Assembly (NCBI RefSeq): GCF_002934605.1
Contig: NZ_PTJC01000007.1
Location: 1-64,000 of the forward strand
Source of the DNA: Neolewinella xylanilytica
GTDB lineage: Bacteria > Bacteroidota > Bacteroidia > Chitinophagales > Saprospiraceae
DNA: 64,000 bases
Reading direction: 5' to 3'
In this document: positions 57,150 through 64,000 of the stretch, in pieces
How the letters are laid out: the number at the start of each line of letters is the position of its first letter
How positions within the stretch are numbered: position 1 is the first letter of the stretch
Notes under the pieces: model-generated
Told to the model about the DNA's origin: nothing
Database searches by the model: none
What the model saw: only the letters and a program-made list of their open reading frames with translations
Program-made: the position numbers and the translations under genes

Positions 57150-60100
57150 CTATCCGGGCCCCAGCATCCGCAAAATCTCCTCGATTTCGAGTCCGGCCGA
57201 TTTTCCCGTCCCCGCCAGGATTTGGTCCGCCAGGTCGCGCTTGTCGGCGTGCAGGGCCAGCACTTTCTCCTCGATGGTTCCCTCGCTCACGAAGCGGTAC
57301 ACGGTCACCGGCCGCTGCTGCCCGATGCGGTGGGCGCGGTCGCTGGCCTGGTCCTCGGCGGCGGGGTTCCACCAAGGGTCGAGGTGCAGGACGAAGTCGG
57401 CCGCGGTGAGGTTCAGCCCGGTACCGCCCGCCTTCAGGCTGATCAGGAAGAGCTGCCCATCGCCCGCCTGGAAGGCATCCACCCGCCGTTCGCGCTCCTT
57501 GCCCGGGGTGGAGCCGTCGAGGTACTGGTACGGGATGCCGGCCTCCCGCACCCAGTCCTCCACCAGTTTCAGGTGTTTCACGAACTGGCTGAAGACGAGG
57601 GCTTTGTGGCCGTTGTCTAATAGCTCGCGCACCGTTTCGGCCACCAGTTGCAGCTTCGCGCCGGGGAGCTTGCTTTTCGGGCGGACCAGCCGCGGATGGC
57701 AAGCTGCCTGCCGCAGTTTGGTCAGTTGCCGCAGCACGATGAATTTCTTTTTCTCGGGCGGGGCCTCGGCGATTTCGGCCAGGGCCTCCCGGCGCAATGC
57801 CTCGTACAGGGCCGCCTCTTCGGGCGTGGGAGTGACGGTGAGCACCACCTCGGTCTTGGCCGGCAGTTCGCGGAGTACCTCGTCCTTCCGGCGGCGCAGG
57901 ATGAAGGGCTGCACCAGTTGGCGTAGTTGGTCGCGCCGCCCTTGATCACCCGCGGCGATCGGTGCTCCGTACTGCTCTCCGAAGGTCTTTTTGCTCCCCA
58001 GTAAGCCCGGGTTCAGGAAGCGGAAGAGGCTCCACAGCTCGCCCAGGTGGTTCTCGATCGGCGTGCCGGTGGTGGCGATGCGGAAGTCGGCCTGCAGCTC
58101 GCGAACGGTCCGCGCCCGCTGGGTGGTGGGGTTCTTAATGGCCTGGGCCTCGTCCAGCACCACGGTAGCGTAGGGGATAGCCGTGAGCTCGTCGGCCACG
58201 TAGGTCAGCAGGCCGTAGCTCACCAGCAGCAGGTCGCCGGGCCCGAGCTGGGGTAGCAGGTGGGTGTCGCTGCGCCGGGCCAGTACGATGGGCGTGAGCG
58301 CCGGGGCGAAGCGTTCGCATTCCGCCCGCCAGTTGCGCACTACCGAGGCGGGGGCCAGCACCAGGGCGGGGCCCAATTCCGCGCGCATAGTCAGTACGGC
58401 CAGGGCCTGTACGGTTTTCCCGAGGCCCATATCGTCGGCCAGGCAGGCCCCGACGCCCCAGGCCGCGAGGCGGGACAGCCAGTCGTAGCCCTCCCGCTGG
58501 TAGGGCCGCAGGTCGGCGTGAAAATTTTTCGGGGCGGCGGGGCGCAGGTGCCTGGCGGATTCGATCCGTTGGAGACTTTCGTGCCAGGCGGCATCGTACG
58601 CCACGTCGTCGAAGCCTTCCAGGAGCTCCGAAAAGGGCGCGGCGGCCAGGACGGGCAGTTGCCGGCTCTTGCCGCGCTCGTGCAGCATGCCGTCGAGCTG
58701 CTGAATACGTTGCCGCATCTCGTCGGTCAGCGCCACGAACTCCCCGGCTCCCAACCGGATGAAGCCGCCGTTGTTGTTGTTTCGCAGTTGCTCGAAGAGG
58801 AGCTGCAGGTCGAGCACCCGATTTTCGTCGAGCTGCAACTCCCCGCTTACCTCGAACCATTCGCGCTTCTTGCCCACCCGCAGCTTGAGGCTGTCGAAGT
58901 CGGCCAGGGACGTCAGGCGCAGGGGCTCGCCGCGGGGGTACTCGACCTCCACCCGGTCGGCCTGCACCAGCTCCTGCAGTTCCAGCAGGAAGGCAAGGGT
59001 AGCGTGTTCGTCGGTGAGTTCCCACTCGTTGCTGCCGGCAATGGGCGCACCGAGGGAGGGGCAATCGCTCACCAGCGCACGGGCTGCCTCCGTTTCCGCC
59101 TCGAGGTCCCGCTCCAGGATGCGCCGGCCGTCCTCCCCGGCTACCAGATTCCGCCGCATGCCCTCTCCCGGCGGGTAATACAGCGGCGGGTCGGTTACCG
59201 GGCGAACGAGCAGCTGCACCTGGTAGCCCTCGCCGAGGGGTAGCAAGTGCAGACTGAGCCGCGTGGCACCGGAGACGACGGGCAGGTCGCTCCGCAGTAG
59301 GTCGGTATCGGATTGTACGCTCACGTCGCCGCGCATGCCCTCGATGGTGGCCTCCAGCCGTTCCCGGGCCGAAGCGGGTACGTCCAGGCCGTAGCCGATG
59401 GAAGCGGCCAGCTCCCGTTGCCGGTCGCTAAGGTGGTACACGAGGTAGCGGGTGGGGGTGACCTGGCGGAGCTGGTAGTTACCCGGGCTGGTCACCGGCG
59501 GCTCGAACCGCAGTTGGAGCATGTCGTCCCGGTCCTCTACGGTGACGCCGGCCTGGCCGACGGTCACGGTCAGGGGCAGGCGTTTTCCTTCACCGAGCAG
59601 CAGCCGGGGATGATCGGCCAGTTCGTAAAGTAGCCGTTCGAAGTGGATGGTGACGTAGTCGTCGTTTAGATAGCTGTCCAATCGTACCGGCCGACCGTCG
59701 TAGTACCGCAGTCCGTGGACGGCGTTCAGGTCCTGTGGCTCCCGGTACTGTCGGAAAGCCGGTTGGAAGAGCTCGTCCCACCGCAGTTTACGGCCCTTGG
59801 AGTAGCCGCGGGGGCCTAGTTTTTGTTCCTTGGGGTAGATGTCGTGCCGGTCGAAATCCACGATCCAGACGGTACGCAGGGCCGGTTGCTGCACCGAGCC
59901 CTCCTCCGCCTTGGTCTTCCGCTTATCCGCTAGTACCAGCCGCTCCACTTGCCGCAGGGCGCTTTCCCAGCGGGGGCGCACGGGCTGCAGGGCCAGGAGG
60001 TAGTGGAAGCCGTGCCGCTGCGCCAGCTCCTCCGCGGCACGCTGCCAGTTGCTTCGTTCCGGGTGCAGGGGCAGCAGGGCGGCCAGGCCGTTCAGCAGCT

Positions 60101-61244
60101 CGCCCAGGACGTAGGGGTGTTGCCGGTCAGTCAGCAGCTGGGCCGCGGTGGCGATCGTGCGGTCGGTGAGCTCCGCGGGAAGCTGCAATCCCAGCCAGTT
60201 GGCCACCCAGAGCAGGACGATGGCTTCCAGGCGGTCGGGAGCGGGCGCCTCGGCGACGGCGTTTGCCAGGTCCGCGTCGGTTACTTTCCGGCCGCGCCGG
60301 TCCTCGGCCCATAAGGCAAAGGCGGCGTAGGCGGCCTTGGTCTGGGTTTCGTGGTTGGTGGCCAGGTGCATGGCCATCGCGTCGGCGTCCATGGTGCCGG
60401 CGCGGTAAGCGGCCGCCAGGAAGGCGAAGTCGACAAAATCGAGGTCGCCTTCGGAGGTGTCCAGTCGCTCCCGCAGCAGGGCACCGTCGGTGTCGCCGCC
60501 GCTGACCAGGGTATAGAGCTGGTCGAGGTCGAAGTGCTTGCGGCGGATAACTTCATCCTGTAGCAGGGCGTCGAGGCGCAGGATCCCGACCCGTTCGGGC
60601 AAGCGGTAAGCTTCGATGCCGAGAAAGTCCTGGCGCTGCAGAATCGCCGCGGCCGTAGCGGTCATCCGATCGTCGAGTGCGGACGGGTGCCGACTGAGCT
60701 GGGCCAGGAGGAAATACTGCAATCCGATATCCCGCCACGTCCAGAAGTCGGGTTCCGCCACTAGCTTAAGCTGCTCGACCAGGGTGGGGGGAGGCGATCC
60801 GTAGCCGGAGTGGTGATAATACTGGAACTGGCGGTAGTGTTGGTTGAAGGCGGCGTAGTCGTCGGCGATCAGGGCCAGTCCCGCGCTGGCGCCGTACTGG
60901 CCGCGGTAGTTGAATCCGAAACGGCTGCGCCGGGGCGAATCGTAGCGGAGGGCGGTGGCGGCCAGTTGCTTCAGTTGCGGGTTGGCGGCCACCCCCCGCT
61001 GCCCGAGTAAGGCTATCCGGCGGTCTGCGGTTATCCGCCCCACGGTCGGGGCGTCGATCAGGTCGCGGTCCAGGTCTTTGAGGATCTTGTGCACGGCGGC
61101 GCGGGTGAAGGGCCGCCCGGAGCTTTGCGCCATTCCGGCTTCGCTGAGCAATTCGGCTACCTCGTCCGCGTCGGTATAATCACCCTTGATCAGCAGGGCG
61201 TCCAGGCATTTGCCCTGGTCTTCGGTGAGGGGGGGTAGTGGCAT
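57150..61244 (-). CDS. SNF2 family DEAD/DEAH-box helicase
   Basis: Large DNA- or chromatin-remodelling-type ATPase (1364 aa). The N-terminal 850 residues are a poorly conserved helical region typical of bacterial SNF2 proteins of Bacteroidota, with no recognised domain. The helicase core begins near 900: motif I DDMGLGKTVQAL (about 935), motif II DEAQ (about 1031), then the C-terminal helicase domain with VFSQFVKHLKLVEDW, LISLKAGGTGLNLTAAD and QASDRAHRIGQQRPV (about 1305). All core motifs are present. The role is unknown; such proteins are linked to transcription, repair or sometimes defence, but nothing nearby supports a defence role. ATG 61244 is chosen; 61286 is possible. Confidence 0.9.
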   Translation of the reverse strand: MPLPPLTEDQGKCLDALLIKGDYTDADEVAELLSEAGMAQSSGRPFTRAAVHKILKDLDRDLIDAPTVGRITADRRIALLGQRGVAANPQLKQLAATALRYDSPRRSRFGFNYRGQYGASAGLALIADDYAAFNQHYRQFQYYHHSGYGSPPPTLVEQLKLVAEPDFWTWRDIGLQYFLLAQLSRHPSALDDRMTATAAAILQRQDFLGIEAYRLPERVGILRLDALLQDEVIRRKHFDLDQLYTLVSGGDTDGALLRERLDTSEGDLDFVDFAFLAAAYRAGTMDADAMAMHLATNHETQTKAAYAAFALWAEDRRGRKVTDADLANAVAEAPAPDRLEAIVLLWVANWLGLQLPAELTDRTIATAAQLLTDRQHPYVLGELLNGLAALLPLHPERSNWQRAAEELAQRHGFHYLLALQPVRPRWESALRQVERLVLADKRKTKAEEGSVQQPALRTVWIVDFDRHDIYPKEQKLGPRGYSKGRKLRWDELFQPAFRQYREPQDLNAVHGLRYYDGRPVRLDSYLNDDYVTIHFERLLYELADHPRLLLGEGKRLPLTVTVGQAGVTVEDRDDMLQLRFEPPVTSPGNYQLRQVTPTRYLVYHLSDRQRELAASIGYGLDVPASARERLEATIEGMRGDVSVQSDTDLLRSDLPVVSGATRLSLHLLPLGEGYQVQLLVRPVTDPPLYYPPGEGMRRNLVAGEDGRRILERDLEAETEAARALVSDCPSLGAPIAGSNEWELTDEHATLAFLLELQELVQADRVEVEYPRGEPLRLTSLADFDSLKLRVGKKREWFEVSGELQLDENRVLDLQLLFEQLRNNNNGGFIRLGAGEFVALTDEMRQRIQQLDGMLHERGKSRQLPVLAAAPFSELLEGFDDVAYDAAWHESLQRIESARHLRPAAPKNFHADLRPYQREGYDWLSRLAAWGVGACLADDMGLGKTVQALAVLTMRAELGPALVLAPASVVRNWRAECERFAPALTPIVLARRSDTHLLPQLGPGDLLLVSYGLLTYVADELTAIPYATVVLDEAQAIKNPTTQRARTVRELQADFRIATTGTPIENHLGELWSLFRFLNPGLLGSKKTFGEQYGAPIAAGDQGRRDQLRQLVQPFILRRRKDEVLRELPAKTEVVLTVTPTPEEAALYEALRREALAEIAEAPPEKKKFIVLRQLTKLRQAACHPRLVRPKSKLPGAKLQLVAETVRELLDNGHKALVFSQFVKHLKLVEDWVREAGIPYQYLDGSTPGKERERRVDAFQAGDGQLFLISLKAGGTGLNLTAADFVLHLDPWWNPAAEDQASDRAHRIGQQRPVTVYRFVSEGTIEEKVLALHADKRDLADQILAGTGKSAGLEIEEILRMLGPG

Positions 61245-61409
61245 GCGGTCGCTGATCGGGGGCAAGGTAGCATGAGGGAGTGGCATCAGCTGGTTTTTCA
61301 ACGGGCATGGTACACTTTGGTGGGAGGAGCGCACCGCAAATTTTTTTCATGCGTCAGCAGAAAGCCCCTAGATTTCAGGAATCTTTCGGCCCCACCTATT
61401 GCACCCTTA

Positions 61410-62462
61410 ATGCGACACACCTTTGCCCTACTCTGCTGCCTTATTTCCCTCTTTGCCCACGCCCAGATTCGGCGCGGTGATCACATCGTCACGCTTAACC
61501 AAACGTACAGTTTAGAAGGCCCCACTCAACTGTTCCATGCGGCTGATTTTGGCGAACTGGGCTTTGTATTGGGAGACCGGTACAGCTACATTTCTCTCGC
61601 TCCCACCTATGGGTATGCGCTGACCGATCGCTTGGTGGTGGGTGGCTCCCCGAACGGTATGGTTAGCCGATGGTTTGGACAGTGGAATTGGGGTGTCTCG
61701 CTCGATCCCTACTTGCGCTACTACTTCGTGAACCGGGAACGACTGGGGGTATACGGGCAGGTTAGTAGCACGTTGGGCCTCGTTCAACAAACGTTCTCCA
61801 GCTTCGACCGGGTAAACCTGCGGGCCGGCCTACAGGTACCGCTGACATCTGGGGTCTGGGTTGGACCGGCGGTGGACTATACCGTGCGGTCGGGCACAAA
61901 CTATCTATCACTGGGCGGGCAAATCGAGGTCGTCCTAAACTCAAAGGGACGGGATGGAGCATCCCCCGTGAGCAGCCTTCGTGCCGGAGCGCTAATGCTT
62001 GGCGGGCAGCTGGCTAGCATCGGCCTGAGTAAATTTATAACGTCCGGCTCTGTCGACCTCGGCGGGCACTACTTTTTGACAAAGCGCTGGGCGGTGGGGC
62101 TGTCGCTGGGAGTTGCCGTGGGACGAGTAGACCTTCAACCCACCACGCGACCTGTAGAATGGCCTTACCGGCTCTCTGCATCGTTAAGCAGTCGCTATTA
62201 CCTGGTTCCCGTTGGAAGATTGCTTTGGTACGCGGAGGCGGGCGCCGGGTATAGTATATTTCATTCTGACCGGAGTGACCAGAGTAGCATCGGGACCCCT
62301 GAATCGAGGCAGCACGCCTATACGGCAGCAACAGGAGGTCAGTATTTCCTCCAGGATAACATCGCGCTGGAATTTGGCCCGCAGTTGCGGCGGTATTCCC
62401 AGGATGGCGACGGCTATACAAACATTGGTGTGACGGGCGGGGTGCGGTTCTTTTTGCGGTAG
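61410..62462 (+). CDS. Outer membrane beta-barrel protein (paralog 1)
   Basis: A 350-residue exported protein whose sequence alternates hydrophobic and polar residues as in small outer membrane beta-barrels. The signal peptide (about 1-18, LLCCLISLFAHAQ) is followed by IRRGDHIVTLNQTY. Repeated strand-like pieces such as LDPYLRYYFVNRERLGVYGQVSSTLG and RAGLQVPLTSGVWVGPAVDYTVRSG appear in order, and the C-terminus ends GVTGGVRFFLR with an aromatic-rich last strand. It has the same length and domain layout as the next gene. No porin family is named with confidence. The start is at ATG 61410; an upstream ATG at 61272 lies in the helicase's promoter zone and is rejected. Confidence 0.72.
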   Translation: MRHTFALLCCLISLFAHAQIRRGDHIVTLNQTYSLEGPTQLFHAADFGELGFVLGDRYSYISLAPTYGYALTDRLVVGGSPNGMVSRWFGQWNWGVSLDPYLRYYFVNRERLGVYGQVSSTLGLVQQTFSSFDRVNLRAGLQVPLTSGVWVGPAVDYTVRSGTNYLSLGGQIEVVLNSKGRDGASPVSSLRAGALMLGGQLASIGLSKFITSGSVDLGGHYFLTKRWAVGLSLGVAVGRVDLQPTTRPVEWPYRLSASLSSRYYLVPVGRLLWYAEAGAGYSIFHSDRSDQSSIGTPESRQHAYTAATGGQYFLQDNIALEFGPQLRRYSQDGDGYTNIGVTGGVRFFLR

Positions 62463-62622
62463 CCGGCAGGATCGTGCAACTACTTTCCGTCACAAGGGGC
62501 TTGGTCGTCGGCTGGCGAATGGAAACCGGGATAGTTTACGCGCGCTTCAGGAGGCCCCCTGTTACCCGCCCGGTATTGGCCGCCACCACCTATATTTTTA
62601 ACGCATCAACCAACTGACCCCT

Positions 62623-62630
62623 TACTTTCG
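62623..62630 (+). promoter_or_regulatory. Putative -7 box (TACTTTCG)
   Basis: TACTTTCG ends 32 nt before the ATG of the second beta-barrel gene and fits TAnnTTTG with one change. Confidence 0.35.
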
Positions 62631-62662
62631 GAAGTCTTTTGGTTGCAACAACTACAACCCTT

Positions 62663-63715
62663 ATGCAAAACACCTTTACCCTTCTTTTCTTTTTGCTGTC
62701 CCTCTTTGCCCACGCCCAGATCCAACGGGGCGATCACATCGTAACCCTTGGCAACCAATCCTCAGCCTCGACGTCCAGTGACCTGGGGGGGATATATTAC
62801 GACTTCGATACCAAAGTCAGCCAATTTTCCCTTCAGCCGACCTACGGTTACGCCCTGACTAATCGGTTGGTGGTGGGCGGCACCCTCGGTATTTTGACCA
62901 CTCGCTACCCGGCCGCTACCGCTTCGAGTGAATTCAACTACTGGAACGTTTATGTAAATCCTTACGTACGGTATTACGCCATCAACGGCGAGCGCCTCGG
63001 CGTGTACGGACAGCTTGGTACCGGAGTGGGCGTGAACAAGGATGGTGTGTACGGTCTGGAAGAGCTGAATTTGGGGGCGGGCCTGCAGTTTCCCCTCTTG
63101 GCCGGTATCCGGGTCGGACCGACCCTTGATTATACCCTACGCAGCCGGAGGAATGTTCTCGTACTTGGCGGCCAAATCGAGATTGTCCTCGGTCGACGGT
63201 CCGGCGAAGGCAAGCCGGCCGGTAATTTCAGCGCCGGATCGGTCATGCTGGGTAGTCAGCTTTTGCAGACTACATTCGCCCGGGACGTCACTTACGGCGC
63301 GGTAAATATCGGCGGCCATTACTTCCTGACCGACCGCATCGCGGCGGGCCTCTCCGTCGGGGCGGGCGGGGGCCGGTACAACTTCGGTACGACCTCCGTT
63401 GACCGTTCCTTCCGAAGCTCGCAGATCCTGGCCTCGCTGAGTGGCCGCTATTACTTTACGACGAACCGCAACCTGGTCTGGTACGGAGAGGCCGGTGCCG
63501 GGGTAGGGCGTTTAGTATATCGGACCGATGCTGCCCTAGGCGACCTACCCGTTGACCGGAATGATTTTTCCCTCTTCGGCGGCGTGGGCGCACAGTGGTT
63601 CGTGCGGGACAACCTGGCGCTGGAAACGGGCGTAACCCTCAACCGGAACGCGGTCAACGGAGACTGGGGTACGGCGGTCAGCGTGCCGGTCGGGGTACGA
63701 TTCTTTTTGCGGTAA
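62663..63715 (+). CDS. Outer membrane beta-barrel protein (paralog 2)
   Basis: A 350-residue exported protein, the tandem paralog of the preceding gene. It shares a near-identical N-terminus (FLLSLFAHAQIQRGDHIVTLGNQ), the pattern FNYWNVYVNPYVRYYAINGERLGVYGQLG and QFPLLAGIRVGPTLDYTLRS, and the C-terminus VPVGVRFFLR. The first 18 residues are the signal peptide. The two probably arose by duplication and diverged; they could be subunits or variants of one outer membrane protein. The start at ATG 62663 gives the same N-terminus as paralog 1. An upstream TTG is not needed. Confidence 0.72.
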   Translation: MQNTFTLLFFLLSLFAHAQIQRGDHIVTLGNQSSASTSSDLGGIYYDFDTKVSQFSLQPTYGYALTNRLVVGGTLGILTTRYPAATASSEFNYWNVYVNPYVRYYAINGERLGVYGQLGTGVGVNKDGVYGLEELNLGAGLQFPLLAGIRVGPTLDYTLRSRRNVLVLGGQIEIVLGRRSGEGKPAGNFSAGSVMLGSQLLQTTFARDVTYGAVNIGGHYFLTDRIAAGLSVGAGGGRYNFGTTSVDRSFRSSQILASLSGRYYFTTNRNLVWYGEAGAGVGRLVYRTDAALGDLPVDRNDFSLFGGVGAQWFVRDNLALETGVTLNRNAVNGDWGTAVSVPVGVRFFLR

Positions 63716-63725
63716 TAATTATCCG

Positions 63726-64000
63726 TCAGGCTTCCCCCCGCAACCGAAACACCGTAATCTCCGGCCGCACGTTAAACCGCACCGGCCACAGGTGGCCCAG
63801 CGCCCGGTTGATGTACAGCGTACGCCCGTCGTACAGGTCGAAGGTGCCGGCCGTATACCGTTCGTTCTCTACGGGGAGTAAGGGCGGTGGCAGGAAGGGC
63901 GGCTTGCACTGGCCGCCGTGGGTGTGCCCCGCCAGGATCCAGCCCCGGTAGCCGTTCCACACGTCGAGGTCGCAGACGTCCGGATTGTGGCAAAGGGCTA
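63726..64000 (-). CDS. Metallophosphoesterase, C-terminal part only (cut by window edge)
   Basis: C-terminal portion of a calcineurin-like phosphoesterase, extending past base 64000. The visible frame reads LCHNPDVCDLDVWNGYRGW then ILAGHTHGGQCKPP, containing the HNPD and GHTHGGQ metal-binding motifs of the family, and ends ALGHLWPVRFNVRPEITVFRLR. This resembles YaeI/YkuE-type proteins that hydrolyse UDP-sugar or phospholipid head groups at the membrane. The 5' end and start codon lie outside the window. Confidence 0.85.
   Translation of the reverse strand, partial: ALCHNPDVCDLDVWNGYRGWILAGHTHGGQCKPPFLPPPLLPVENERYTAGTFDLYDGRTLYINRALGHLWPVRFNVRPEITVFRLRGEA

Noticed and set aside
57150-61244. 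Defence island helicase
   Set aside because: The SNF2 protein is large and complete, but no nuclease, methylase or other defence gene lies next to it.
1-64000. tRNA, rRNA and riboswitches
   Set aside because: I looked for T-loop-like and rRNA-like stretches by eye and found none convincing; a covariance-model search would be needed to be sure.

Overview
The window is a GC-rich (roughly 60 percent by eye), gene-dense stretch of a Bacteroidota chromosome, most plausibly from a marine Lewinella-like member of the Saprospiria. The phylum rests on several things seen here: secreted proteins ending in a Por/T9SS type A sorting domain, a TonB-dependent beta-barrel with an N-terminal carboxypeptidase-like domain, glycoside hydrolase families typical of the phylum (GH92, GH95, GH10, GH127), absence of Shine-Dalgarno sequences, and A/T-rich TAnnTTTG-like boxes just upstream of genes. 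The genus is an inference. No rRNA, tRNA, CRISPR array, prophage or transposase gene was found.

Layout. 1-9.9 kb: FkbM methyltransferase (minus), then a plus-strand run of small-molecule enzymes (SDR, Gfo/Idh/MocA oxidoreductase, 3-keto-disaccharide hydrolase-like lipoprotein, GNAT, creatininase-like amidohydrolase, ICMT-like membrane methyltransferase, two tandem zinc-free MDR oxidoreductases, a membrane protein). 10-18.6 kb: M23 lipoprotein, Rho_N-like small protein, pterin dehydratase, TPR protein, phosphotriesterase-like and polysaccharide deacetylase pair, gltX, HD phosphohydrolase. 18.8-28 kb: TonB-dependent receptor, trkA-trkH potassium uptake operon, DUF2007-like protein, a frameshifted GNAT gene, a PLP decarboxylase and an NAD-dependent epimerase/reductase. 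28-47.6 kb: a carbohydrate-degrading region (GH92, GH10, GH95, two GH127 genes) interleaved with a class II photolyase, an HTH/membrane-protein operon, an amidohydrolase and a tricorn-like S41 protease. 48-57 kb: two very large secreted T9SS proteins that share a two-module cassette, flanking a Tat-exported Gfo/Idh/MocA oxidoreductase. 57-64 kb: SNF2 helicase, two tandem paralogous beta-barrel proteins, and a metallophosphoesterase cut by the window edge.

How it fits together. The exported glycosidases (mannosidase, fucosidase or galactosidase type, xylanase and arabinofuranosidase type) would strip side chains and backbones of plant or algal heteroglycans, and the Gfo/Idh/MocA and 3-keto-sugar proteins could handle released sugars. 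No SusC/SusD pair is present, so this is not a classical polysaccharide utilisation locus.

Most notable observations: (1) a GH127 gene with an in-frame TAA 57 codons before its natural end; (2) a GNAT gene broken by a one-base frameshift; (3) a cluster of about 430 bp of alternating palindromic and 55-bp repeats between the two GH127 genes, with a dispersed near-identical copy 14 kb away; (4) a second intergenic repeat family (consensus CCTGCGCKCCGNCGCCC) with about eleven copies, three of them 52-56 nt before start codons; (5) two secreted proteins sharing an A-PKD-B-sorting-domain cassette behind unrelated N-termini; (6) candidate LacI-type operators upstream of the glycosidase genes. I did not find a convincing new defence or biosynthetic system.
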